Both the position numbers and the translations under genes were made by a program. 64,000 nt of DNA, taken from positions 57,782 to 121,781 of the forward strand of contig NW_025955086.1 in assembly GCF_022376445.1 (NCBI RefSeq), read 5' to 3'. Below the pieces are notes generated by a model. It did not search any database and was not told the origin of the DNA. It saw only the letters and a program-made list of their open reading frames with translations. Position 1 is the stretch's first letter. Every line of letters starts with the position of its first letter. The DNA comes from Fomitopsis serialis (Eukaryota > Basidiomycota > Agaricomycetes > Polyporales > Fomitopsidaceae). Positions 21,429 through 32,551 of the stretch are shown here, one piece after another.

Positions 21429-23340
21429 GCGGCCACGCTTAGTTTCGTTCCATGTGCTGCGCCAGATCATCTAGTGAGTAATTTCCGACCAGGATTTGAT
21501 GGCTAACTGATAAATTCATACACTCCGCTACGTCTAGGCCGTGCAATGCCACTACATTTATTGTACTTGCTACAGACTATATGTTTCAGAGACTGTATGT
21601 TTCAGAGACGATTCCTCTCTACTCCGATTGTACATCAGCTTACTCTGTTATGTATATCATAACACACGAGTCTTCTCTTCGATCTTATCTTCTACACGTC
21701 CATGTCGCTGTGATATGTGAAATATCCATCAGGGCGAGTAATAAAGACAACGAGGAGACTGACCCGCCTCCACACCCACATGTAAAATTCCGATCGCCAA
21801 ACGTGAAGCACAGTTACTGGCGACTACAAGACCTTCCAGTGATCGCATCGGGCAGCGCTCTCGAAATTATACGCGTCGCTCTTCGACGCATCAGTCGAAA
21901 TGGCATCCGTGTCGGGTTCCTGGATCGACGGGAAGATGCCGTCGAAGCCGGAGTAGCAGAAGTGCGAGTGCGTCTGCAGGCTGTCGGTCACGCAAATGGT
22001 GGACAGCTTGATCGACAGCAGCACACACTGAGCGTACGCGTCCCAGCCTTGCGGGAACGGGAGGCCCTCGTGGAGCCTGGGCCCCGTCAGCCTACACGGC
22101 CTTCTCGAGGTCGATGGCTCGTCGCGGAGGACGAGGGCGAGCTGCATGAACTGATGCTCACGGGAGATATCCACATGAGGGAAGGGCCAGTGCAGGATGG
22201 TGTCGAGACCCGTAAGCATCAAGCATCCTTCGTCGGGTTCGGGCGCGGTAGCTGCTCCGCTTCATGGTGGCGAGACCAGGGCGGCTGACGTCCGAGACGA
22301 TGGTGGGTGTACAGACGTAGCGGGAGCTTTTACGACTGGACCCAGCCGTTTCACGTGGAGACGAAGCCCTGGAAGCGTCCTGATGAGTATCGACTTTCGA
22401 GCCTTCCTGCGCGTTTGGCTTACCCTCGCCCTCGCCTCATCCATCTCACCGTCGTCCGTTCCCCACCTAGCACATGTCCAACGAACTCCAGAGCATGGTT
22501 AGCGCGAGCTCTCCGATGCCACCGCATCGCTGATATATGATCGTACTGATACGAACCATTGTGCACGACATCCATGATCCAGCATTCGTCTGAATCGTAC
22601 TACTTAACGGTGGGTAAAGGTGGCCAGTTGTCGGGTAGACGCCCGGACACTACCCCGCGCCACTGTTAGCCGAAACCGTTACTTAGCCGAAGTTGCAGCC
22701 GGCAAACGAACTTAAACCTGAAGCTAACAACGAGATTCGCTATCCTTAAATTGAAACAGGTTATGTCTAGCCAGGGCCTTCATACATAATTACCAACGTC
22801 CTCCGACCCTTCCTCTGGTGGAATTCATATGCGGCGCACTTTTTGTGCGGGGCCCTCGGTTCGGAACAGGCCGCCTCGCGCGGTTTTTCGTGCTCCGTGG
22901 GTTCGGCCAGGCGACTAGACGTGCTCCGAACCTACGTAGCACTGTACAGTAGTGGTGACATAGCGGATAACCTCAAGTGGACTGCCCGTGACTTTGTGAG
23001 GCTCCGAGTCTATGCGACGTGCGTTCACCTCCTGACTAGATCTAACTATCCCACGTCGCTGCTACATCACCATTCTCACCTGTCGCTCGTCATTCATCTG
23101 GCTCGTTCTATGCTAGGATGCAGCCCTGCAACTCACCCACAGCGGAACAAGGAGTGCGAAGTTGAAGCCGGGTAAGGAGAGGAAGGCTGACGGCGAGCAG
23201 GAGACGGATGCATCGATAGGCCGCGTCTCCGGCGCGGGAGTACGAAATCCTGTCCACGCGCAGGTCAGATAGCATGCCTGAGCAGCAGGCTGCGAAACCG
23301 AAGGTCGTTAAGTACGGCCAGGCTCTACGCGTAAATGGCG
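21429..23340. other. Long stretch without a supported gene
   Basis: Frames on both strands between 21580 and 22540 overlap each other and give no motif. One minus-strand frame (22222-21824) has protein-like composition, but it lacks a start context or a partner exon. The 22560-23340 part is unremarkable apart from sequence just before the gamma-tubulin fragment that does not match tubulin. Confidence 0.3.
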
Positions 23341-24471
23341 CTCCGGCAGCCTGCTGACAGGCTGAAGCGACTGAAAAACCACGCCGATTCTGTTGTCGTT
23401 CTAGACAATGGTGCCCTCGCGCTGATATCAGCAGAGAGGCTACACGTCCAGACACCGATATTCGACCAAGCAAATCAACTGGTAAGAGCTGCATAATGGG
23501 ACTCCGGCGTCTGCGATAACTACGCGTAACAGATGTCCACTGTTATGGCTGCCAGCACCCAAACACTTCGATACCCCGGATACATGAATAATGACCTCGT
23601 CAGCATCATCGCCTCTCTCATTCCGACACCACGGTGCCACTTCCTCATGACTTCATACACCCCGTTCACGAGCGACCAGATCGACAAGGTAGGCTATTCA
23701 ACCTGACCGACTCCGTCCCCTGGCCAATATCTAGCCGCAGGCAAAACCCATCCAGCGGACGACCGTTCTCGACGTGATGCGCCGCCTTCTCCATCCCAAG
23801 AACCGCATGGTCTCGACAACGCCAGGCAAGACCGCCTGTTACATCTCCATCCTTAACATCATCCAGGGTAACGTTGATCCCCCTGACGTACGTGCTCTCG
23901 GACCCACACGGGTGTGGTGTATTCACTGAGATCACAGGTCCACCAATCGCTACTCCGTATCCGCGAGCGCCAACTGGCCAACTTCATCCCTTGGGGCCCG
24001 GCCTCCATCCAGGTGGCTCTCACGCGCAAGTCACCGTACATAAGCACGGCACACCGTGTAAGCGGGCTCATGCTTGCGAACCACACGAGCATCGTTTCCG
24101 TGCGTACCTTGCGTGTCGTCCACTGCACCGTAACTTTTACGTGTCGTCGCCGCGCTGCAGCTCTTCAGGCGCATGATCGATCAGTTCGACCGTTTGCGCA
24201 AGAGGAACGCGTTTGTAGAACAGTACAAGAAGGAGAAGATATTCGAAAACGGATTGGAAGAGTTCGACGATGCCAAGTACGCAATCGTCTTGCTTTCGAA
24301 GCTCACGCGAGTTAAACGGGCGTTATAGGGTTACTGCGGAAGAGCTTCTGGAGGAGTACAAGGCTTGCGAAAGTCCTGACTACATCACATACGTGAGTGT
24401 CTGACTGTTTGGTCATTGTGAAATGCTGATGCCAGAAATAGGGTTCCCCGGTTGCCGAGCAACCAGAGTAA
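23341..24471 (+). pseudogene. Gamma-tubulin 3' half, 5'-truncated
   Basis: Gamma-tubulin nucleates microtubules at spindle pole bodies. The exons read '[20 protein letters not shown]', '[20 protein letters not shown]', '[20 protein letters not shown]', '[19 protein letters not shown]', '[20 protein letters not shown]', '[16 protein letters not shown]' and 'EEYKACESPDYITYGSPV', ending at TAA 24469-24471. Boundaries: to 23481, 23533-23688, 23741-23887, 23938-24099, 24161-24276, 24329-24392, 24442-24471. All six introns are canonical and no frame is broken. The N-terminal 40 percent, with the GTP-binding loops, is absent, and sequence upstream of about 23354 is unrelated. So it is a recent or well-preserved partial copy. 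A short protein could start at an ATG at 23336, but without the GTPase core it could not work as tubulin. Confidence 0.9.
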
Positions 24472-24961
24472 CGGTCTCGTGCTCCATGAGTCTAATGCAT
24501 CTCCCCTTCGCGTGACGGTGACTAGCGGTCCCTTGCCTTGCGGCCTGGGCACTACACAGGGTCTTGATACTGTTTTGACGGTTGACGCGCAGGAATATTT
24601 GTTTGTCTTGACCAAAACTCTGCTTGCTCGGGCGTCGTCCACGACTTGGGCGGCATGTGTGTCTACGTGAACACTGGTCAATGACGGCGCCCCGCACTAC
24701 ACCGAATGTACGTACTGGGTGACGGAAGAAGGTACGCCAGTGGGAAGGGAGGACGTCCCATGTATGAAATTCGGGTGGTGAGCAGAAAGTCTTGCGTGAA
24801 GTTGGCGCTGGCGCTGGCGTTGACAGGGACCATCCGTGTCGAGCAACGAAGTATCCCCGCAATCCTTATCTGTCATGCGACCGATACATTGCGGCGTGGT
24901 GGCAGGCGAACAGCGAGCGGTGGTAAGAGAAGGAAGGGAGCATCGAAACGGGCAGAAAGTA

Positions 24962-25200
24962 CGAACCTCAGACCTTGCTCAGACCCTACAGCTATGTGGC
25001 GCGTAGCGCCGTAGCGCATAGCGTCCGGAAATTTCCGCGACGATTCGTAGCGCTAAGCAATTCCGCCCATAGCAGGAAGTAAGTATGAACCTCAGACCCC
25101 ACAGCTATGCGGCGCGTAGCGCTGTAGCGCATAGTGTGCACAAATTTCCGCCATGATTCTCCCATAGCGCTACGCGTTTCCGCCCGTAGCGTATATAGCG
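24962..25200 (+). repeat. TAGCGC-rich tandem repeat, period 113 bases
   Basis: Two units, starting near 24962 and 25085, share 'GAACCTCAGACC', 'CACAGCTATG' or its variant, 'GGCGCGTAGCGC', 'GTAGCGCATAG' and 'AAATTTCCGC'. The word TAGCGC or its complement GCGCTA occurs repeatedly, several times as a self-complementary core, so the region can fold into many small stems. No coding sense. The remainder of 24472-24961 shows no gene. Confidence 0.7.
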
Positions 25201-26309
25201 ATCCCATTTGGTTTGTAGCACATAGCCAGCGATTATTGACGCGTTGCCAGTGGCGGAGTAGAGTGTATGCTTTGGTTGGTCGTGGTGTAAGTCGTGACTA
25301 ACAATCGTCTTAGTACAGTGCAGTCGATACTCGTACTGCTCTGACGAACGGGGGAGCCTCATCATAGAATCCAGTCGGCGAACAGCCAAATTAGAGTTCC
25401 AGTACTCATTCCGGATACGTGGGTCACACGGACATCACTCCCTGAGTCCCTCTCTCGTCTCTGCCAGGTCTCGCAGCCACTGTAGAACTCGTGACGACAT
25501 CGGCGAACGCCCTCTTTCCTCGCCAAAGGACGGCCGCAGCCTGGTCTCCTACCCCGTCGCCACTCATGGCTGCGGCCAGTGCTGCTTATGGACCGACAAC
25601 TCTTCTGCGGACCACAGTACATGACCTTTTGAGTCCGGGGCCGATAGCCTTCTCTCAGTCAACCACCATATAGGCTCCGCCCGCATGCACTCGTAGGCGT
25701 GCATGCCATGCGCGTGAGATATACTCGGAGGCTGGTTTCTCCTCGACTGAGATGAGAGCATAGAAGACTTCGAGTATGAAGCTTAAGACTCGGGTATAGC
25801 CACTATTCCATGCTGGCGCGGCGAGGTGAGGGGTGATAGTCAGCGAGCCCATCGCAGACCTGAACTGGCACCTCAATCGAACTTCTATTGATCATTTTTT
25901 GCTCTTCTATCGGCTGCTGTAGCATTTCGATAGGTGCGATTGATGTATCCACTACCGTTCGCTTCGATTCGTCTGTTCGACACTCTTCGCTTCGACGCTC
26001 CCCACTTCGACAGGGTGTCTTCCCCAGTTTGCCAAATGCGTCGGCAGACCGAATAATCCGAATAGAGGAATCTAGAAGCGCCTAGATGCACGCTCGAAGC
26101 AACATGACATATAATTATACACTGGAAGTCACCCGTACTTTCCCCCGCGGAACCGTGCTCAGGCTGTCAGTTTCAGCTAGTAGACCTCGCAGTGTCTGGG
26201 ACGAAGGAGTGGAGTTGTAGAATCAGTATGCAGGTATGTGCCACTTCTAATTGCTTGTTCTGGATCAATTTGAGCGGTTCGTAATGATCCGAGCAGAGTA
26301 CACTAGCAG
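25201..26309. other. No recognisable gene
   Basis: Short frames only. A cluster of CTTCGA/TTCGAC words lies at 25965-26010. The right end should contain the unresolved 5' part of the following gene. Confidence 0.3.
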
Positions 26310-27832
26310 GTCAGCACGAGCTTCACGAAAAAGGTGTTCAAACCGACCCGCTCGATACCGAACCTCTCACGTCTGAGGTGTGTAATGACACTCATTGTCT
26401 CCGTACTAAACTGACCGGGACATGCACAGATCTTCGACGTGGTGGTTGTAGACCTACGGAAGACTGACACGTTCACGACGCTCGTGAGCCTGAACCTCAC
26501 TGTTAAGAGGGACGAAGTGTATCCGTGCTTCTTGTTGGGGGTACAAAGTCTTCTTAACGCCCTACAATCTTCTGGCTCTGCTATTGCCGGTTTGTCGAAG
26601 TCGCTTGTTGGCTCAATACGAAGTGTCTTATACAGCTCCTCAGGGCCTGCGCGTCTCGCTTTGGACCGGCGTCGAGATCCTGAGTGGTCATACCCCATCT
26701 ACGAGATATTCGCTCAGTTTGGTCCGGACGGGGAATCGGCCATGTTTCTAGCGGCCGTTGTTCTCGAGAACAAGCAGCCCCTCATTTATGTCTTAGAGGT
26801 GAGTAAGTCAGCCAGACGTCTCCCTGAAGTGCTGTTTAGCTTCATCTTACCCAAGCCCGCGTCCCTGGAATGGTCATCGGGTAGCCAGTCGAAGTCTCCT
26901 ACGGACCAAAGCAGGTCGAGAGCGACACACCCACCAATCATTGTGGAGAGCCAGCCTGTCACTGATGTCAAGGCTCATATTGAAAACGAGCGTTCGGCCT
27001 CGCCCGTCTCCTACAGGGACTCCCCTCCTCCCTTCGTCTCGCCGGATCCTGCACCTGCTGAGCCTGAGGACATTGCTCCGCAATCAGACCTGTGGCGAGC
27101 TCCGTTCCTGTCAGATGCTGCGGCTGCCCAGTCTGAGGTCGCGCGTGAGGAGCCCGCACCCACGCTGACCGTCGGCCTCCCGGAGGCTGCCCAGTCTGAG
27201 GCTATGCGCGAGGAGCCCACGCTGATCGCCAGCCTCCCGGAGGCTGCCCAGAGTTCTCAACCAGAGATCACGAGGTCACCTCTTCTGGCAGAGGACGTCC
27301 CCCGCTTGGACAAGCATACACCGGAGCAGCATTCGGCTGCAATTACCACTAAAATCATTGAGCTCACTACTAGTGCTCAACCTCAGTTGAGAATGCAGTG
27401 GAGTGCTTTTCAGAGGAACTACAGGCGGCCATTGACTTTCCAAGGCCATCTCGAAAGCTACCAGTTCGCCGATAACTTCATCAGGTACTGGGCGGGAAAG
27501 AAGGTCACATACACGGTATGTATAATCGTTCGTCATAACGCGATTGTCTTAAGTCGTTGCAGATCCAAGGTGATGACATGTCACACGAGGACGACGTCCG
27601 AAGTACGCATGCTCAGAAGGCGCTGCGCCGCGCAGATAGCTGGTTCGTCACAATGCGCAAGGTCTTGATATTGTACGAGCAGGTGAAGGACGTACCCGGG
27701 GTCTTGGAGCGTATACAAAAAGGAGATAAGGGCTCGGGCGAGCTGCTGCAGTACCTTGAAGCTACCGCGGCGCAGCTCCCCGCCCCGGCGGGCGGGTTGC
27801 TAGCGCCGCCGTCGGCGCCTAATCAAGGGTGA
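26310..27832 (+). CDS. Hypothetical Pro/Ser/Glu-rich protein, 5' end unresolved
   Basis: Exons 26310-26377, 26430-27515 and 27563-27832 splice in phase with GT-AG introns. The N-terminal part is globular ('IFDVVVVDLRKTDTFTTLVS', 'LNALQSSGSAIAGLSKSLVG', 'PIYEIFAQFGPDGESAMFL'). The middle (about 27060-27265) is disordered and holds three imperfect copies of an 'EAAQSE..REEP' unit. The end is helical ('ALRRADSWFVTMRKVLI', 'DVPGVLERIQKGDKGSGELL') and stops at 27830-27832. No in-frame ATG precedes 26310 before a stop, so the first exon was not found, or the gene is truncated. A start at the Met at 26439 is also possible. I know no family for it. Confidence 0.45.
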
Positions 27833-28345
27833 TAGCTGGATTCAGTCTTGTTCATTCGGTACAGTCGTTCTTCACCGGCGCCCATGTAACAAATGTATGG
27901 TAATCGGGACGGCGAGTCCCTAACGCCCCCCCTCTCGACTAGCTGTACCTGGCAGAAATTATGGACACAATGAACGGCCAGCCGCAACATGAAGCGGCAG
28001 TATTGGCCATGACACGCACGACATGATTGTGACTAGTGAGCACGTAGCAACAGCTCGACTCGCCAACTCATCCGTCCATCCACAGCCCGACCCGTATTAC
28101 GGACACGAAGAGACCGTGAAGCCCTGTGCGAGGTTTGTGACCCATCCGTTTGCATGTCCGGACCTCCCTCCGTTATTATGTAATCGCCAGCCCGCCAACA
28201 CCGTCGCCGCCTCTCGCGTTGTTTGTTTTAATTTATCGCCTAAGCCCTCCATAGAACGCGAACTCACACATCGCCGACGTTGACTGCCCTCTGAATCCTC
28301 CAACGTCTAAACGCGCGGTTTCCTGCCGCCCGCTGCTCGTCGAGC
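27833..28345. other. No recognisable gene
   Basis: Nothing supported between the hypothetical gene and the cyclin fragment. Confidence 0.3.
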
Positions 28346-28730
28346 CACCGTCTATTCAGTTCCGCTTTCATTTTCGCATCCAAGGTCATCTGCGACGACA
28401 CGTACTCGGACAAGTCTTGAAGCATCGTAGACCAGGGCATGTTCGCCCCCCGCGAGATCAACCAGATGGTGCGAGAGACGTGTTCTTATCTCGAGTGGCA
28501 GCTCACTGGCATCGAACCGCCGGCGCTGAAGGAGTTTGAGGCGAAGGTGTGGAGGAACTTCAAGGGCCACGGGCCCTACTCCACGTACGTGCTCCCCTCG
28601 CCTGCGCCGACACCGGTACATTGATGCCATACGGCGCCAACCACCCAGAGCTTCGCACCGAAGCGCAACCCCATGCCTTTCATCGCAGCCCGCACGGCGT
28701 ACCCGAGTCCACCCACGAGCCCGAGACACC
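28346..28730 (+). pseudogene. Pcl/Pho80-like cyclin fragment
   Basis: The frame reads 'ASKVICDDTYSDKS', a TGA (28418-28420), then 'SIVDQGMFAPREINQMVRE', 'CSYLEWQL' and 'FKGHGPYSTYVLPSP', ending at 28621. This is the central cyclin-box segment of fungal Pcl/Pho80-type cyclins, which activate Pho85-class kinases. Intact relatives have Trp where the TGA stands, so a TGG-to-TGA change is likely. The earlier part of the cyclin box and a start codon are missing. A Ser/Pro-rich stretch after 28640 ('PSPPTSP', and 'ETPEQSYSPY' in another frame) fits the usual tail but has slipped frame. Confidence 0.7.
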
Positions 28731-28879
28731 CGAGCAATCGTACTCCCCGTATCGTACGCATTGCCGTCGACACCACCAGGTTTTGTCAATGCGAAGATCC
28801 ACATCGCCTCGCACAATACCCATGGGATGCCCCACGCCATCGAGCAACCGTCGCCGCCGTCGTGCCGCCGCCGATGCAG

Positions 28880-30230
28880 AAGCAAATTAGCTGGTTGCTG
28901 TCTGAGTCCAACACCTTCGACTCTTTTCTCGCCAAGGTCTCGCCTTCGATAGTCGACGCCATCTCGACCGATCGCGCCTCGACGACGAAGAAGGCGAAGG
29001 GACAGGACTGGTACGCCCACGCGACGCCGTGCGTGTGGCAGAGCCGTCGCGCGACATGCTCATCTCTGTCTTTCATGCTTGCTTTGCTCCAACTGGTCGC
29101 CACGTCTTTGCTCGCGCGGCGCCCGTCGTCGCGCGTTATCTCGGACACCGTGCTCTCGCATAGGACCTATTGCATCTGGTTCGTAGCCCCTTTTTTCTCT
29201 TTGTCGCTCTCGCGTTGCCCCGCTCATCCTCATGTCTTCTGTTGTATAGGCGAGTATAGATTTGGTTGCTGCGGCTGCGAAAGCAAGTGAGCAAGACCCT
29301 CTCGTGGTCGAATACGCTCACGTCGATCCCCGCGAAGGAGTCCCCTTCATTATCGACAACCACTTCGACCGACCGCTGTCCGGTGACGAATAAGGCGAAA
29401 GGCCAGGACTCCCCGAAATCAACGTACGTCGACATTCATGACGCTTCCGTCGACTTACTCACATGCTCGTGGTCTACCAGTACGACTACCCCAAGGGCAA
29501 ACGCAACATTGTCACCATGTTCGCCGCGTATCGGTGCATCTAAGACATTGACTGTGCCCGTCTCTACTCTCTACTCTCTCTACGTCCTCCCGAGTCGACA
29601 GGCCCGCGAGGCTCCACTTTAACAGCGAGTACAATGCTCTTCTCGGTATGTATTTGACCCGCTCTTTACAGATAAAACAGATTGGTCGTGGAAGCAGTCT
29701 TTCAGCTACAACGAGCTCCGGGCGACGCGTCGTGGCTGCGAGGCAGTCTCCGGTAAGCAGCACAGACTGTATTGACAGTACCGTCAACTAAAGTCGCCTC
29801 GCGGCCGTTATGACAGCGCTGGCTCACCCATCGTTTGGCGTGGTCCCAAGGTCGCGCCAAAGACGAGACGGACAGATGTCGAGGCCTGTCGTAGTTCACT
29901 GAACGGTGAGCAGTCGTTGCGGTAAGTTCTCGTTGACAGCGCGGATCGTCTCGCAGCAGGGTGCCTTGTTGCCTAGTTGCGGGAAGGTTGATCATCTATA
30001 CCAGCTCGGAATGAAAAAGATCTGGATGTTTGAAAGAATCTCGCATCCCGGCCAACCAAAGGGCGAGAGTCGACCGCTACGAGTGCGGAAACACGACGTC
30101 AGTGTCGGAGAGGTGCTTTTGACTCGTGAGGTGTTCCTTCCATGACGCCTGTGAATCGTGTGGTTAGCTCTCACACAGGAACCCGGTGAGTAACTTATGA
30201 CGTTCGTCTTCATGTACCGAGTAGTTTCTT
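28880..30230 (+). other. Coding-like remnants, including a diverged tandem duplication
   Basis: A frame at 28880-29030 reads 'SESNTFDSFLAKVSPSIVDA' and 'KKAKGQD'. A second at 29290-29420 reads 'SWSNTLTSIPAKESPSLS' and 'NKAKGQD'; the shared skeleton (S-SNT, AK-SPS, STDR, KAKGQD) suggests an old tandem copy. In another phase, 29274-29395 gives 'DPLVVEYAHVDPREGVPFII', which also looks protein-like, followed by 'VVYQYDYPKGKRNIVTMF' near 29470. Stops separate them all. No family could be named. From 29650 to 30230 nothing stands out. Confidence 0.3.
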
Positions 30231-30579
30231 GATAGGTCGGACTGCGGCCGTCTTACACCAGCATACCCCAGTCCAAGCCCTGCGACACACCCCGATCGCC
30301 ACCGTGACGGTTCATCTAGGCCAGTGGCTCGTCACCAAAGACATGGCTGCAAGCGTCCTCGACGAGATCGGTCACTCAGCCCGAGGCGAAGCGGCCTCGG
30401 TTTCGCGATGTCCCACTACCCACAGGGTCGCCTAAGGCCTAAGACTATGAGCCGCACATCGCGAAGCTCTCGGGCCTGTCGCAAGCACGAAGGCCGCGTA
30501 TGTGCTGAAAAAAAAACGCATTCCCGACTGATACGGAACGAGTTTTGGGGACGCACGAGGCCCGGGAAGCAGTCTGTGA

Positions 30580-31335
30580 GTCGGCGGGCAAGACCTACGA
30601 GCTCACCGATCGCATCGAAGGCATTGTAAGGTTTTAAACAGCCCTTGATATTCCATCACTGACCGATACTGTGCCATAGGCACCGCCAACAGATAAGGAT
30701 AGGGATTCCCGTATCCGTGGCCATGTCAAGGAGGCCGTACTGCGGCTGATCGAACCTACGTATGGATTCAAAAGCGACACAAACAATCGTCCGGCTGTTG
30801 TAAGTGCGAGTTATGAAATACATGCACCTTCTAGGCGATCAAGACAGTCCCAGCTTCCACTGGAGGGTACGTCACGGTCATTTCTTATATCTACCATTTG
30901 ACTGAGAGCTGCAATGCGCCTACACACAGGACGTAGAGAGCCAGGAAGACTTTGCAGAGCACGAGATAATCTTCAACGCTGTCCAAGTGTCGTTCTTCCG
31001 GGAGAAAGGCGGCCATGGGGTTTCCTATCTTCAACACTTCCGACCAATCACCTTGCAGACTTATGCTCTTATCTTTACACTTGTGAGTCCAATCCCTTGT
31101 TCATCTCCGTTGGCATCTTTGGAGAAGAGCTCGTGCTTAGATATAATACTAGATTGACGTCGGGATCTCCCAATACTCAACTATGATAGCAAATACGTGA
31201 AGGCGGGGCACTTTACCGAAACTGCGAACCGCATGAAGTATCGGTGCTAGCTGCGGCAGCTAGAGGATTGGTCCGACGTTGCGCCGCGAATTGTCGAGAA
31301 CATACGGCAAGACCTGCATGACCTAGCGCGGTGCG
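30580..31335 (+). pseudogene. DUF6532-like protein remnant
   Basis: Pieces in order: 'CESAGKTYELTDRIEGI' (30570-30630), 'DSRIRGHVKEAVLRLIEPTY' and 'GFKSDTNN' (30710-30790), 'EHEIIFNAVQVSFFREKGGH' and 'RPITLQTYALIFTL' (30960-31080), 'IDVGISQYSTMI' and 'SKYVKAGHFTETANRMKY' (31150-31245), then 'DWSDVAPRIVENIRQDLHDL' (31270-31330). The order and style match DUF6532, a domain of unknown function common in agaricomycetes, often in multicopy families near transposons. A TAG at about 31247 and uncertain intron joins make it look broken. The assignment rests on recall of the family pattern. Confidence 0.5.
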
Positions 31336-32062
31336 TCTGTTGATGTCACGTGTCTACACACCTGTCTTGCTGATTTACGACTACAGCGAAGCATCTGGTG
31401 CTCCACCCATTGAACAAGCACTCGCTGGCTTGTCGCGTAGCATGCATGACAAACTCAGTGCATAATTGGTGGTGCGCGCTGGTAGATTGGAGGCGAACAG
31501 AGCAGATAGCTCGGATGTGTAAGCCTCGGCTGTGACTATATACGACAGCGATTGCCGAACCTTAGTATTGCAAGAGTTAACATATTCGTGTACCATATGC
31601 ATTTTGTCACTGTAAACCGACGTTTTGCGGTATCGAAGTCGTTTGATCACGGGCTGTCAACAGATGCGACACTACCGTATTCTACCATGCTCTACTAAGT
31701 GCGATCGCATTGCTACCAGGCGCTACTGAGTGCGCGCACATTGCTACCAGCCTCTATTTACACCGGGGCCTTCCTACCACACTACCACTGCTACTTATAC
31801 TACCAAGCACGAAGTAGCTAGGTACTTTTGCTGATGAGTGACTCGCTTGTCAAAATGACAAATGCTGGCCAAAGGCGGATCGAAGAGCTAAGTATCGGAG
31901 CGAAGGACAAAAACAAAGACCGATGGAATTGGAATCGAAGGGCAGGGCTGCCCGCAGCTGTTTGATGTTGTCAACGAGACACGTATAGCTGGCCGTTGAG
32001 CAGTGCATTTAGTATGGAACCCCGAGTCGGGACAGCAACGATGTAGCACTCACATCCCAGGC
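31336..32062. other. No recognisable gene; CTACCA-word cluster
   Basis: Between 31655 and 31800 the words CTACCA, CTACTA and CTACCAG recur about ten times at irregular spacing. Otherwise nothing is visible. Confidence 0.35.
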
Positions 32063-32551
32063 TTACGATGGACCGAACATTTTACCGCTCCTGGTCGTCC
32101 CGCGCGGCAGAGCAGAAACCACGTCGAGTTGGCTCATAGTTGAGGAATAAGGAGGGGAACCCTCTACCAAGGTCCATCCCTTCCATCCTTTCTGTGCAGC
32201 TTGGCGCCGCTTCCTCTTGATAGGGATCCTTGCTGTTTGACCTGTAGCAGGCAATTGACGTGGTGGGCTCGTCAATGCTGGCTGCTCTCCCTCACTAGAG
32301 GAGGTGAGGGGTGAATCGGAGGGGTCGATTCCTGCTACCTCAGGTGGTTGGGGTTCAGGCGTGTTTGACGAGAACACGTTGATTGTCGAAGACGTCGCTT
32401 GGTGACTTTCGTTCGGAATGGTTTCCGACATCACCGGACGCCAAAATAACGGGACAGCAGTGCGCTGCGATACTGCTCTGGAGAGATGCAGCGAGCCCTT
32501 AGGTAGGGTGTCTTCAAGACCTGCCGGGATCCTGGAAGAGCGGCTGGCCAT
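32063..32551 (-). CDS. Short hypothetical protein with basic and 'RTRSGK'-like end
   Basis: A single minus-strand frame gives 162 residues from 32551, or 122 from the internal Met at 32431. It is rich in Ser, Pro and Thr, with a basic stretch 'IPIKRKRRQAAQKGWKGW' and the end 'ALPRGTTRSGKMFGPS'. Similar 'KGWKGW' plus 'RSGK' combinations occur in multicopy agaricomycete hypothetical proteins, probably linked to transposons. That link is from memory. No second exon was identified. Confidence 0.4.
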   Translation of the reverse strand: MASRSSRIPAGLEDTLPKGSLHLSRAVSQRTAVPLFWRPVMSETIPNESHQATSSTINVFSSNTPEPQPPEVAGIDPSDSPLTSSSEGEQPALTSPPRQLPATGQTARIPIKRKRRQAAQKGWKGWTLVEGSPPYSSTMSQLDVVSALPRGTTRSGKMFGPS

